From the NCBI RefSeq assembly GCF_052056485.1, contig NZ_CP183948.1:4278001-4342000 (forward strand): a stretch of 64,000 bases of DNA, read 5' to 3'. Both the position numbers and the translations under genes were made by a program. Numbering within the stretch: position 1 is the stretch's first letter; the number at the start of each line of letters is the position of its first letter. The stretch is from Paenibacillus_AQ nitricinens (GTDB taxonomy: Bacteria > Bacillota > Bacilli > Paenibacillales > Paenibacillaceae). The notes beneath the pieces are model-generated. The model made no database searches, had not been told where the DNA came from, and worked only from the letters and a program-made list of their open reading frames with translations. Below are positions 35,374 to 44,175 of the stretch, piece after piece.

Positions 35374-35400
35374 TTAAAAAAGCCAGCTATCATAGCTGGC
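35374..35400 (-). terminator. Terminator after the GNAT gene
   Basis: Stem GCCAGCTA / TAGCTGGC (35382-35400) followed by six T on the minus strand. It lies 100 bp below the stop at 35500 and may also end plus-strand transcripts from the Btr-like gene. Confidence 0.7.
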
Positions 35401-35499
35401 CAAATCATAAAAGCAGCATTTGCTGGCATCATAACTACCATTCTCTTGCCAGCAGCTGTTTCGGGAATGATGCAAGGAAGGCACTTTGTCTTTTTTATT

Positions 35500-36120
35500 T
35501 CACAATTTACTGGAAGCGAATTTACTCATTGAAGGCTTATAGGTTAAACATTTCTTACAAGTCTCTTTTTCTAAATGATCACTCACATTACACAACCAAA
35601 CCATATGATCGGAGTCGGGTCCCCAATAATCTTTTATAACCTTATAAGGCTCCCTAAATTTACGCTGCCACTTGATTTGTGCGCGTTTATAGCCACTGTC
35701 CAAACAAAATTGCTCGATCCCATGTTCGTGTAGAAATATCATCATTTGCTTAATTAATGCCGAACCAATCCCTTGTCCCTGATAGCTTGGCAACACGTAT
35801 AAACTACCCAATTCTCCCAAATGATCCAACTGATGTTCTGCACAGATTTGAATAGTCTCACCACATGGACCATAGGAAATTGTACCCACAACCTTCCCAT
35901 TGATTTTAGCGATAAAGAAATAAGTATCCGTGTTTGCCTGTTCCAGTGAAGATAGCGCCTTTTGCTTTTTATGATCGGTTTCACTTTGTATGTCCTCTTG
36001 TAAGTGACCTAATCCCTCTTTGTTAAAGGCATCTGATATTGATTCTTCAAAAACCCGACATGTAGATACATAATCACCCTCAGTGAGTGTACTAATAGTT
36101 AGATGCTTCGTCTTATTCAT
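35500..36120 (-). CDS. GNAT-family N-acetyltransferase
   Basis: A 206-residue enzyme with a GNAT core: FFIAKINGKVVGTISYGP, then ELGSLYVLPSYQGQGIGSALIKQMM, where QGQGIGSAL is the acetyl-CoA loop, and a GYKRAQ segment near the end of the fold. About 30 extra C-terminal residues with two Cys (CKKC) follow. The ATG lies behind a purine-rich GAGGAG site. It is divergent from a LysE-type exporter. The acceptor is unknown. Confidence 0.88.
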   Translation of the reverse strand: MNKTKHLTISTLTEGDYVSTCRVFEESISDAFNKEGLGHLQEDIQSETDHKKQKALSSLEQANTDTYFFIAKINGKVVGTISYGPCGETIQICAEHQLDHLGELGSLYVLPSYQGQGIGSALIKQMMIFLHEHGIEQFCLDSGYKRAQIKWQRKFREPYKVIKDYWGPDSDHMVWLCNVSDHLEKETCKKCLTYKPSMSKFASSKL

Positions 36121-36206
36121 TATGTTGATCTCCTCTGCAATAATGTACTATAAACAATCAAGGTAGGAGGTTTATATTCATAAGACAACTTTTACTGGAG
36201 GTCATC

Positions 36207-36788
36207 ATGAATATAATTTCCTTTCTTCTCTATTGCATTGTAGTTACATGTTCACCTGGTCCTGCCAATATTGTTATTCTTTCTTCCGTGCAACATTCAG
36301 GGGCTAAGAAAACCATGCGGTATGTATACGGGGCTACGATGGCTTTTGGGCTATTGCTTATCCTTTCTACCATAATGAATCGTGTTCTGGTAGAGATCAT
36401 CCCAAATATTCTGATCATTATGCAAGTCATTGGGAGTATATATATGCTCTACCTAGCTTACAAAATCTATAAGATGGGATCAATGGAAGACAAGCCTAAT
36501 CCAAATGCCAATTTTCGCTCGGGTTTACTTATGCAGCTTGTGAATCCTAAAGTGCTCTTATTTACTTTAACAGTCATTCCCAGCTATGTAATGCCATTCT
36601 ATACTTCTTCTCTTACCTTATTTATGTTTGTTATAATTATAACTGTGATCGGATTTTTTGCTTTTACGACATGGGTTGTATTCGGGGCAATCTTCAGCGC
36701 ATTTCTGCAAAATCATCAAAAAGTTCTAAATACTCTGATGGCATTATTTTTAGTATACTCTGCCATTATGATATCGGGAATCTTATAA
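36207..36788 (+). CDS. LysE/RhtB family exporter, second copy
   Basis: A 193-residue exporter with six predicted helices. YCIVVTCSPGPANIVIL is the family N-terminus and LVNPKVLLFTL the conserved middle motif. The ATG follows GGAGGTCATC. It overlaps no other gene but is 18 bp before an AraC regulator on the same strand, which probably controls it. The first LysE in the window (10794) has a different type of regulator. Confidence 0.9.
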   Translation: MNIISFLLYCIVVTCSPGPANIVILSSVQHSGAKKTMRYVYGATMAFGLLLILSTIMNRVLVEIIPNILIIMQVIGSIYMLYLAYKIYKMGSMEDKPNPNANFRSGLLMQLVNPKVLLFTLTVIPSYVMPFYTSSLTLFMFVIIITVIGFFAFTTWVVFGAIFSAFLQNHQKVLNTLMALFLVYSAIMISGIL

Positions 36789-36806
36789 GTCTTGGAGGTT
36801 AAGAGC

Positions 36807-37580
36807 GTGGAGAGTTTCAACTATAAAAAGTCAGCAGATATCCTAACATTGTCAGCTAGCATGAGTGATTTCACTTATAAAAAACATTCCCATGAAGAAT
36901 ACGCAATTGGTGTCACCTTACGTGGCATTCAGCAATATAACCTTGAGGGTAGCTTGCAATCCTCTCATAAAAATGGCGTAATGCTATTTAATCGAGAGCA
37001 AACGCATGACGGCAATTCATATGATAAAGCAGGTATTGATTATGTCATGCTATATATCAAGCCAACCTTGATACAAGAGATCCTAGGAAAAAAAGAACTC
37101 CGCTTCTCCTCTCCCATCCTATATGATGACAAATTGGCACAGTGCATATTAGCGCTAAGTCATGCCATCCAGAATGGTAAAGAGGAGTCCTTATGCAGTG
37201 AGCTGTTGTTAAACCTGGTTCATGTTGTATCTAATACTGAACTAGTTACAGAGCACAGGATTAATAATAAATTTGTCAAAAAAGCAAAGGAAATGATGTA
37301 CTGCAGTTTAGAACATGTATTGAAACTAGATGATCTCTGTAAAGAGTTTGGACTTTCCAAATATCAATTTATCCGAGAGTTTAAGACACATACTGGAATA
37401 TCACCTTATCAATTTTTCTTAAATTGCAAGGTAGAGCATGCCAAGCAATCCATTGAGAAAACTAAGGATATTTATGCCGCTGTAGTAGAGTGTGGATTTG
37501 TGGATTTAACTCATTTGAACCGGCATTTTAAAAGCGTGTTTGGCATAACCGCACATGAATACAGGTTACAGCTGCATTGA
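36807..37580 (+). CDS. AraC-family regulator beside the LysE exporter
   Basis: A 257-residue regulator with an N-terminal cupin sensor (HSHEEYAIGVTLRGIQQYN region) and two C-terminal helix-turn-helix motifs (LKLDDLCKEFGLSKYQFIREFKTHTGISPYQFF and DIYAAVVECGFVDLTHLNRHFKSVFGITAHEYR). I chose GTG 36807, which has GGAGG 8 nt before it, over an earlier TTG. AraC regulators of this kind next to LysE exporters usually activate them in response to the exported amino acid. A 15-bp hairpin overlaps the end of the gene. Confidence 0.9.
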   Translation: MESFNYKKSADILTLSASMSDFTYKKHSHEEYAIGVTLRGIQQYNLEGSLQSSHKNGVMLFNREQTHDGNSYDKAGIDYVMLYIKPTLIQEILGKKELRFSSPILYDDKLAQCILALSHAIQNGKEESLCSELLLNLVHVVSNTELVTEHRINNKFVKKAKEMMYCSLEHVLKLDDLCKEFGLSKYQFIREFKTHTGISPYQFFLNCKVEHAKQSIEKTKDIYAAVVECGFVDLTHLNRHFKSVFGITAHEYRLQLH

Positions 37581-37601
37581 GCAGAAGTAACCTGTATTCA
37601 T
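37555..37601. terminator. Terminator-like hairpin between the AraC gene and nagA
   Basis: Perfect 15-bp arms ATGAATACAGGTTAC (37555-37569) and its complement (37587-37601) straddle the stop codon of the AraC gene. There is no clean T run on either side, but this is the only hairpin between these convergent genes. Confidence 0.55.
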
Positions 37602-37607
37602 CATGAT

Positions 37608-38750
37608 TTATAAAATTTTACCATCTACTATTGTCCAGCACACTTTAAATTCATCATCCAAGAGGACCAGATCAGCATCAAAACCAGATGTTATTGTCCC
37701 CTTTTGTTGAAGTCCAAGAATATTGGCCGGCGTAGTTGAAGCCATCTTTACGGCGTCTAACAATGGAATCCCAGTTTCGACAGTATAACGTAAAGCTTCA
37801 TTCATAGTCACTGTGCTTGAAGCTAGCGTTCCATCCTTCAGTCTTGCTACCCCCTCGGATACTGTAACATGATGGCCTCCGAACATATAATCCCCATCAC
37901 CTAATCCCATAGCTTGCAGTGCATCTGTAATCAAGACCATTCCTTCTGGTCCTTTCAAGGTATACATTAATCGAATAATTGCAGGGTGCAGATGGACGTT
38001 GTCCACAATCGCCTGAAGACTTACATGCTTCTCTTCAAAAGCAGCCACAATTACCCCTGGATCCCGATGATGGATAGGCCGCATGCCATTAAAACAATGC
38101 GTAACATGACTTGCCCCCGACGCAAAGGCTTGTTTAGCTTCTTCATATGTGGCATCCGAATGAGCGATGGCTATAACTACACCCTTTTCTTTCAAAAAGG
38201 AAATGAGCTCCATCCCTCCCGGCAGCTCCGGAGCAATTGTAACCATCTTAATGAGTGAACCCGCTTCTTCAAAAATCAGGTTCATTTCCTCTAAGTTGGG
38301 GTGGCGTAGATATTTTTCGTTCTGCATTCCTTTTCGCTTCGGATTCAAGTAAGGTCCTTCTAAATGAATACCTGCGATCTTTGCGCCCACTTCATGTCCA
38401 ATCACACGCTTGACACTACGAATCATTTCTAAAAGATCTTCTAGCGTAGAACTCACTGATGTAGCCAAAAATGAGGTACAGCCAGATGAGGCACAAGCAC
38501 TTGAGACCTCTTGAATACTCTTTTCCGTACCGTCCATCATATCGAAGCCATTGGCGCCATGAATATGAACATCTATCATCCCGGGTACTAACAAATGTCC
38601 ACCACCATCGATCCGTTCATGTTGTCCCTCTGGAATCGAAAGATCCTCTGTATCTATCTTTATGATTTTCCCTTCAGAAATCCACACATTAGCCGCTGGG
38701 ACAATACGATTCTGAAGCGCCACTTGTACATTTTGCAGAATATAAGACAT
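37608..38750 (-). CDS. nagA: N-acetylglucosamine-6-phosphate deacetylase
   Basis: NagA removes the acetyl group from GlcNAc-6-phosphate, feeding amino sugars into glycolysis and wall synthesis. The 380-residue protein has GMIDVHIHGANGFD, HLEGPYLNPKRKG with the conserved Glu, AHSDATYEEA, THCFNGMRPIHHRDPG and VLITDALQAMG with the catalytic Asp, all in order. The ATG follows AGGAGG. It lies 23 bp after a DeoR-family regulator on the same strand. No nagB is adjacent. Confidence 0.95.
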   Translation of the reverse strand: MSYILQNVQVALQNRIVPAANVWISEGKIIKIDTEDLSIPEGQHERIDGGGHLLVPGMIDVHIHGANGFDMMDGTEKSIQEVSSACASSGCTSFLATSVSSTLEDLLEMIRSVKRVIGHEVGAKIAGIHLEGPYLNPKRKGMQNEKYLRHPNLEEMNLIFEEAGSLIKMVTIAPELPGGMELISFLKEKGVVIAIAHSDATYEEAKQAFASGASHVTHCFNGMRPIHHRDPGVIVAAFEEKHVSLQAIVDNVHLHPAIIRLMYTLKGPEGMVLITDALQAMGLGDGDYMFGGHHVTVSEGVARLKDGTLASSTVTMNEALRYTVETGIPLLDAVKMASTTPANILGLQQKGTITSGFDADLVLLDDEFKVCWTIVDGKIL

Positions 38751-38773
38751 AAATATCCTCCTCTGTTTCGTTA

Positions 38774-39562
38774 TCAGTCTTGCTCTCGAGCCTCTTCAGT
38801 TTCTTCTGGACATTCAATCACTGTGATGTTCATCTGATCTAGAATTTCTCTGATCTCACTTGGGAGTTCCCGATCGGTAATTAGAATGTCAACGAACTCA
38901 AAGTCTAGACGGAAAAATGATTTGCCAATAAATTTGGTGTGATCAGCCACTAAGATGACTTGTTCTGATCTTCGGGCCATTTCTCTCTTCACCCGTACAT
39001 CTTCTTCATATGGATAGTAGAGCCCATCAGCACAGATCGCGGATGCTCCAATAAAGGCTTTATCAGCACGGATTTCACTAAGTTTATCGATAATAGAAGG
39101 GCCATATAACAAGCGATTTTTCACATTCAAGTAACCACCAAGAACATAAATTTGCAGATCCTCCCGTTTGGACAAGATCCCTACATTATCAATCGAGTGC
39201 GTGACCACCGTAATATCCTTCGCGCTGATCTGTTCTGCTACAAACTGCACGGTGGTAGATACATCTAAAATCACAGTCTCATGATCTTGGATAAGCTGCG
39301 CCGCAGCCTTTCCTATCCTCTGTTTACTCTCAGATTCATCGATCAAACGATCCTGATAAGATAACAATTCTTTTTGTAACTCAGGTAACGATACCCCTCC
39401 ATGCGTTCGGATCACAACACCTTCTTGTACTAATCTAACAATATCCCTACGTGCGGTATCTCTGGATACATCAAATTGCGTACAGATCTCTTGAACACTC
39501 ATCGATTGGTGTTGTTTCAAATATTCGAGTATTTTTAACAGTCTCTCCTCTTGAAACATCAT
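38774..39562 (-). CDS. DeoR-family regulator of nagA
   Basis: A 263-residue regulator. The N-terminal helix-turn-helix (RLLKILEYLKQHQSMSVQEICTQFDVSRDTARRDIVRL) and the C-terminal sugar-phosphate-sensing domain (VVTHSIDNVGIL, FIGASAICADG, VILVADHTKFIGKSFF) are typical. I chose ATG 39562, which has AGGAGG 7 nt before it. It is the first gene of the nagA operon, and four repeats upstream are its likely operator. Its effector is probably an amino-sugar phosphate (inference). Confidence 0.93.
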   Translation of the reverse strand: MMFQEERLLKILEYLKQHQSMSVQEICTQFDVSRDTARRDIVRLVQEGVVIRTHGGVSLPELQKELLSYQDRLIDESESKQRIGKAAAQLIQDHETVILDVSTTVQFVAEQISAKDITVVTHSIDNVGILSKREDLQIYVLGGYLNVKNRLLYGPSIIDKLSEIRADKAFIGASAICADGLYYPYEEDVRVKREMARRSEQVILVADHTKFIGKSFFRLDFEFVDILITDRELPSEIREILDQMNITVIECPEETEEAREQD

Positions 39563-39598
39563 GTATGCACCTCCTAAAGTCATCATAAGTTATTAAGT

Positions 39599-39648
39599 AA
39601 GTATTTACAAGTATTTAATATGTAACTATAAGTATTTATAAGTATTTT
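39599..39648. promoter_or_regulatory. Operator candidate for the DeoR regulator: four direct repeats
   Basis: AAGTATTTA occurs at 39599-39607, 39609-39617 and 39630-39638, with AAGTATTTT at 39640-39648. Starts are 10, 21 and 10 bp apart, so all four fall on the same face of the helix, 37-86 bp upstream of the regulator start. Confidence 0.65.
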
Positions 39649-39677
39649 CACACAACTTATCTTCATTGATATTCGCA

Positions 39678-39718
39678 AAAAAAGACGTTAGCCAGATGAA
39701 TGTACATCTGTTAACGTC
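39678..39718 (-). terminator. Terminator of the DinB-like gene
   Basis: Stem GACGTTA..CAGATG / CATCTGTTAACGTC (39684-39718) with seven T on the minus strand, 8 bp after the stop at 39726. Confidence 0.85.
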
Positions 39719-39725
39719 CTTCAAT

Positions 39726-40205
39726 TCATTTCATAGTGCGATTCCAACTCTTTTGAATCTTTCGAATAAAAACGATTTGCCCCACGTGATATGCGTTATG
39801 TGTTGTCACATTGCCCATTATTTCCCACCACTGACTGCCTTGGAATTCTTGAACATCGGCATCTAATTGTTCCTTTGTAATCAGTTCCTGCCAACGTAAT
39901 AGAACTTCTAAGAGTTGTTGCTGAAGCTCTTGGAACGTTACTCCTTTTGCAACGACAAAGGTATTATTGTTATCCACTGAAGGAACCGCATGGATACTCT
40001 TTTCTTTATACCTTGTTTGCCAAGTTTCATTCCAGTAGAGCAGATGCTGCACTATCTCAGTAATACTGTTGCTTTCTTCCGTTACTTTCCAAAAAGCTTC
40101 TTCTTCGCTTAAGTCATTTATGGCTACCTCAAAGGGCACATACCAACTTGGATCATTCGCATTAGCTAGCAACTGGTTAGCCAGAACATCATATGCATGA
40201 AACAT
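39726..40205 (-). CDS. DinB-like (DinB/YfiT superfamily) protein
   Basis: A 159-residue four-helix protein. HLLYWNETW carries the first conserved His, and TTHNAYHVGQIVFIRK near the C-terminus carries the pair of His that complete the metal site of this superfamily. Members include bacillithiol or mycothiol transferases and DNA-damage-induced proteins of unknown function. The ATG follows GAGGTGAAG. It lies 38 bp after selO, on the same strand. The exact substrate cannot be told. Confidence 0.85.
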   Translation of the reverse strand: MFHAYDVLANQLLANANDPSWYVPFEVAINDLSEEEAFWKVTEESNSITEIVQHLLYWNETWQTRYKEKSIHAVPSVDNNNTFVVAKGVTFQELQQQLLEVLLRWQELITKEQLDADVQEFQGSQWWEIMGNVTTHNAYHVGQIVFIRKIQKSWNRTMK

Positions 40206-40243
40206 TCTTACTTCACCTCATTATTTAGATCATTATCAGCAAA

Positions 40244-41710
40244 TCAGGTACCGCAGAAGGTTCGATATGGACGTGCTGATTCCTTAGGTAGTGCCGAGTA
40301 TTCATCCTGTTCAGGGGAATAAGCGTAAGGATTGGAAAGAGCTTTAAGCAATCGCTCCATCACACTGTAATCTTCCTGTTGCACTGCCGCTTGGAGTGCT
40401 TCTTCTACCCTGTGGTTCCGCGGAATGATCGCAGGATTACTATTGCGCATTAGCTGCAGCGAAACCTCTTTCGATTGCTGCTGTCTGCTAAGTCTAGCCT
40501 GCCATAACTCCTGCCACTTCGTAAATTCCGCTGCACCAAACAGAGCGGTTTCTTCCAGCTTTTCTAATGTTAGGGCACGGAAGGTATTGGTATAGTCCGC
40601 CCGATACTGCTGCATCAAATCCAGCAAATCTTCAATTAGCGCTACATCCTCTACCTCTTCGTTGAAGATTCCGAGCTTCGCCCTCATACCTGTGAGCCAA
40701 TGATGGTAAGAACGCTCTTTAAAATCTGCAATTTCCTCTTCAGCGAGCCGAATCGCCTGTTCCTGATCATCAGCCAGCAATGGCAGGAGAGTCTCCGCGA
40801 ATCTCGCGAGATTCCAAGAGGCAATGCCCGGTTGATTGCCATAGGCATAACGACCCTGCTGGTCAATGGAACTGAATACCGTTTCTGGATGATACACATC
40901 CATGAAGGCGCAAGGACCATAATCAATCGTTTCTCCGCTAAGCGCCATGTTGTCGGTGTTCATCACTCCGTGAATAAATCCTACCAGCTGCCACTTGGCA
41001 ATCAATTCAGCCTGACGTCCAATCACTTCCCGAAGCAGGAAAAGATAACGATTCTCCTTAGAATCAGCTTCCGGATAATGTCTTTGTAATGTATAATCTG
41101 CCAGAGTACGGAGATCCTCAACAGTACCCCACGCTGCAACATATTGGAAGGTACCCACCCGTAGATGACTTGCAGCAACCCGGGTCAGAATAGCACCAGG
41201 CTGCTCTGTTTCTCGAATGATCGTTTCTCCAGTAGTTACCACTGCCAAGCTGCGAGTGGTGGGAATACCCAAGCTATGCATGGCTTCGCTAATGATATAT
41301 TCACGCAGCATCGGTCCGAGTCCGGCTCGGCCATCGCCACCACGAGAATAGGGTGTTCTTCCCGCACCCTTAAGCTGAATGTCTACGCGGTCACCTTGGG
41401 GTGTGATCTGCTCACCAAGAAGCGCAGCTCGGCCGTCACCTAACATGGTAAAATGTCCGAATTGATGTCCAGCATACGCTTGAGCAAGCGACACAGTACC
41501 TTCAGGGACTTCATTCCCTGCAAGATACTGAACACCATCCTTACTATGTAGTGCTGTACTATTCAGCCCTAAGGTAGCAGCCAATGGTTCATTTAAAATA
41601 ACTAACTCCGGCTTACGCACAGGAGTTGGTTTAATCCTTGTAAACATGGATTCCGGCAGATGAGCATAACTGTTCTCAAAGTTCCATCCTATATCTATCT
41701 TCTCCGTCAT
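40244..41710 (-). CDS. selO: SelO/YdiU protein adenylyltransferase
   Basis: SelO pseudokinases transfer AMP to Ser, Thr and Tyr residues and affect redox balance. The 488-residue protein has LGDGRAALLGE, LKGAGRTPYSRGGDGRAGLG, LREYIISEAMHSLGIPTTR and GVMNTDNMALSGETIDYGPCAFMD, including the metal-binding Asn/Asp. It ends RTFCGT: the Cys is third from last, where eukaryotic SelO has selenocysteine. The ATG follows AAAGGAG. It is followed by the DinB-like gene. Confidence 0.96.
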   Translation of the reverse strand: MTEKIDIGWNFENSYAHLPESMFTRIKPTPVRKPELVILNEPLAATLGLNSTALHSKDGVQYLAGNEVPEGTVSLAQAYAGHQFGHFTMLGDGRAALLGEQITPQGDRVDIQLKGAGRTPYSRGGDGRAGLGPMLREYIISEAMHSLGIPTTRSLAVVTTGETIIRETEQPGAILTRVAASHLRVGTFQYVAAWGTVEDLRTLADYTLQRHYPEADSKENRYLFLLREVIGRQAELIAKWQLVGFIHGVMNTDNMALSGETIDYGPCAFMDVYHPETVFSSIDQQGRYAYGNQPGIASWNLARFAETLLPLLADDQEQAIRLAEEEIADFKERSYHHWLTGMRAKLGIFNEEVEDVALIEDLLDLMQQYRADYTNTFRALTLEKLEETALFGAAEFTKWQELWQARLSRQQQSKEVSLQLMRNSNPAIIPRNHRVEEALQAAVQQEDYSVMERLLKALSNPYAYSPEQDEYSALPKESARPYRTFCGT

Positions 41711-41817
41711 AATATCTCCTTTTTATACCATCAGTTTATGCCTTTATGATCTCAGAATAAGTTATGTTAAAATTTAATGCAAATCTTCGCAATGACAAAT
41801 ACCCTTACTGAATAGAT

Positions 41818-41866
41818 AAAAAGACCGTCCAGTCTCCTGCCATTCATGTAGGGAACCGGACGGTCT
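41818..41866 (-). terminator. Terminator of the Fe-S desulfidase gene
   Basis: Perfect 9-bp stem AGACCGTCC / GGACGGTCT (41822-41866) with a 27-nt loop and five T on the minus strand, 40 bp after the stop at 41907. Confidence 0.8.
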
Positions 41867-41906
41867 AATATTATGATGTTCTAACCTGTTATGACCTTAA
41901 AGGAAG

Positions 41907-43196
41907 CTAATTCGCTCCGCCTTTGGAGAGCATGATATTTAGAATGGTCTTGTCAGTATCCGCCAGACCTTCCTGAACCAGTCGCTCCATGTTGCGGATA
42001 GTATCTTCCACCTCTTCGAAAATAACTCCATCCTTGGTCGTAGGAGCAATATTGTTCATCGCCAGTGTGGCTGCCTGAATCGCCGTATTGGTGGAGGTAG
42101 ATATCTTCAGCGCACAGGTTGAATTTGCACCGTCGCAAATCATGCCTGATAAAGAGGCTATCGTATTCTGTATCCCATGCTTGATCTGCTCAAGAGTGCC
42201 GTCCATGAGATAAATGATCCCACTATTCGCTCCAACTCCACCTGCAATTCCTGAACCACATAAAGGGGACAACCGCCCGATATAATGCTTGATATGCACA
42301 GTGACCAGATTACTTAGTGCAAGCGCCCGAGCCAGCGTCTCTTCATCCTTACCAAGTAATTCCGCCAAAGAAATAACGGGAAGCGTACAGGCAATGCCTT
42401 GATTACCGCTGCCCGCTGTTGTCATCACAGGCATTGCGCTGCCATCCATACGAGCATCTGAAGCCGCAGCAGTGGCCGCTATTATTTTGTTCGCTACATC
42501 ATTGCCGAACAAATTCACAGCTGATTGCTGATTCATCTTCTTCCCTACTTGCAACCCATAATCGCCCCGGAGTCCCTCTTCGGAAATCGCTTTGTTCATC
42601 CGGGCGCCTTCCAAGAGGAAGCTAAGATCTGAAAATGGAGCCGTAGTTATAAACTCGAATATCCGATCTACAGAGCCTTCATAGGCTTCAGTATCAGAAA
42701 GTCCAGGCTTGCCACAATCTGCTTTAGACTTCTTAGGTGTCACTTTTTTCCCGTCCAGAGCCAGATATTCTATATTAGTGTGTTCTTTAGCAAGGATGGC
42801 AGTCGCTGTATGATTCTCTGTCTTCACCTGTGCTTCAATATATAACTTCTCAGGAGTGTCCATTATCTCCACTTTTAGCAGCTTTCGATCAAGCAGGTCA
42901 TTGGCCAGCTTTAGCTCATCCTGAGTCAGGCCTGATAGAATTTCCAGCTCCTTGTGCGAACGTCCGACCACTGCACCGAGGGCTGCTGCGATAGGAAGAC
43001 CTGTCTGGCCTGTCCCAGGGATGCCCACTCCCATTGCATTTTTAATAATATTACCGCTGAGATGCAGCTGAATCCCCGTTATTTCTTCCTCGAGAAGCTC
43101 TGCCGCCAAGGAGACGGCATACGCAACTGCGATCGGCTCTGTGCAGCCTTCTGCCGGTACGACTTCCTTGTGCAAAATTTCCAATAAGTTGCCCAT
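41907..43196 (-). CDS. L-cysteine desulfidase-like Fe-S enzyme (CyuA/UPF0597 family)
   Basis: Members are serine-dehydratase-like enzymes with a [4Fe-4S] cluster that break down L-cysteine. The 429-residue protein has PAEGCTEPIAVAYA at the N-terminus, GNIIKNAMGVGIPGTG, TTAGSGNQGIACTLP, LSPLCGSGIAGGVG and GMICDGANSTCALK, which supply the conserved Cys ligands. The ATG follows AAGGGGGAAAAG. It stands alone with a terminator, and no transporter is adjacent. The family call is strong; the substrate is inferred from E. coli CyuA. Confidence 0.9.
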   Translation of the reverse strand: MGNLLEILHKEVVPAEGCTEPIAVAYAVSLAAELLEEEITGIQLHLSGNIIKNAMGVGIPGTGQTGLPIAAALGAVVGRSHKELEILSGLTQDELKLANDLLDRKLLKVEIMDTPEKLYIEAQVKTENHTATAILAKEHTNIEYLALDGKKVTPKKSKADCGKPGLSDTEAYEGSVDRIFEFITTAPFSDLSFLLEGARMNKAISEEGLRGDYGLQVGKKMNQQSAVNLFGNDVANKIIAATAAASDARMDGSAMPVMTTAGSGNQGIACTLPVISLAELLGKDEETLARALALSNLVTVHIKHYIGRLSPLCGSGIAGGVGANSGIIYLMDGTLEQIKHGIQNTIASLSGMICDGANSTCALKISTSTNTAIQAATLAMNNIAPTTKDGVIFEEVEDTIRNMERLVQEGLADTDKTILNIMLSKGGAN

Positions 43197-43307
43197 GTAT
43201 GCTTTTCCCCCTTCTCTCTCCCACTTGGAGTCATTTCTATATAGTAACGCAGAGTGAAGTTTCAGGGAATCCTTTTTCCTTTTTCTTCTCTAGAAGCTTC
43301 AGCTAGA

Positions 43308-44015
43308 TCAACATCTTACATGCTTACGTTTAAAACCAAGCTGAGCTTTGTCGACTGCTTTTTGAATATTTGCGTACGCGTGAATCAATTTACTTTTTGC
43401 CTTATCCTTATCAACTTCAATGGGCCCTACAGTTCTTGCGGTTTCACTGGCCTTATCATGAAGTGGCGAATAAGATATGGCCACTGTGTACATGAAGTTG
43501 TTCATTGCGTATTGGGTACGTTCTGGAGAATCATGAATCGTATTTTCCACCATCTCAAGCATACCGGCAAGCTTGCTTTCAGAAAACTCAACATCCGGCC
43601 GACTGCCAAGCAGCCAGCAGTAACAGCTCCAGCCCGCTGACATTCTCAGCTCTTCACCACTCGCAATCCATTTATCGGCAACTTGTTGTGCAATATCTGC
43701 TTCTGCCAAGGTTACTGCCACTACAAAGTCGGACAGCATATAAAAATAAGCCGCATCCATCCATCGGTCATAATCCGCTTCCGTCATTGCATTGGGATCA
43801 GCAATGATGCCGGCAAAATACATGGCATCATAGTTCCCTGTCGCGTAAAGTTCCTCAGCCAATGGCTGATTTATTTTTGTTTTCTTGAAGATTGGCTTCA
43901 TTGCTCCGGTAGCCACGCCAAATAGCGGTTCCTTTGCTCCATTAGATATATATATTTTCTTAGTTCGTTCCTTGCCAAGCGCTTCCAGCTCCTGCATGAC
44001 CATCTCTAGATCCAC
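43308..44015 (-). CDS. AlkD-like DNA alkylation repair protein
   Basis: A 235-residue all-helical HEAT-like protein of the AlkD/AlkC superfamily. MYFAGIIADP, WMDAAYFYMLSDFVVAVTLAEAD and WIASGEELRMSAGWSCYCWLL match the repeat helices of the DNA glycosylase family, where Trp/Tyr/Asp residues handle alkylated bases. It ends in a Lys/Arg-rich tail. The GTG start follows GGAAGTG. It has no obvious operon partner. The family call is fair; activity is untested. Confidence 0.75.
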   Translation of the reverse strand: MDLEMVMQELEALGKERTKKIYISNGAKEPLFGVATGAMKPIFKKTKINQPLAEELYATGNYDAMYFAGIIADPNAMTEADYDRWMDAAYFYMLSDFVVAVTLAEADIAQQVADKWIASGEELRMSAGWSCYCWLLGSRPDVEFSESKLAGMLEMVENTIHDSPERTQYAMNNFMYTVAISYSPLHDKASETARTVGPIEVDKDKAKSKLIHAYANIQKAVDKAQLGFKRKHVRC

Positions 44016-44142
44016 TATTTAACACTTCCTTTTTCAAAGTTCTCTCCCAAGCTATCTTAGGTTTGTACTAGTTAAAGAAAGTGTACTGTATGGGTTTCCT
44101 TGTCGCAAGTTGAGATTCTGAAGAAATCCTTATGGGTGCGCA

Positions 44143-44172
44143 AATAACCACCTATATTACTAGGTGGTTATT
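44143..44172 (-). terminator. Hairpin after the ABC permease genes
   Basis: Perfect 12-bp stem AATAACCACCTA / TAGGTGGTTATT with a 6-nt loop, 4 bp after the stop at 44176. The run on the minus strand is only TTT-like, so it may be a weak terminator. Confidence 0.7.
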
Positions 44173-44175
44173 ACC

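Noticed and set aside
35304..35639. 111-residue ORF between the Btr-like regulator and the GNAT gene
   Set aside because: It crosses a terminator hairpin, has no ribosome site and overlaps the GNAT gene.
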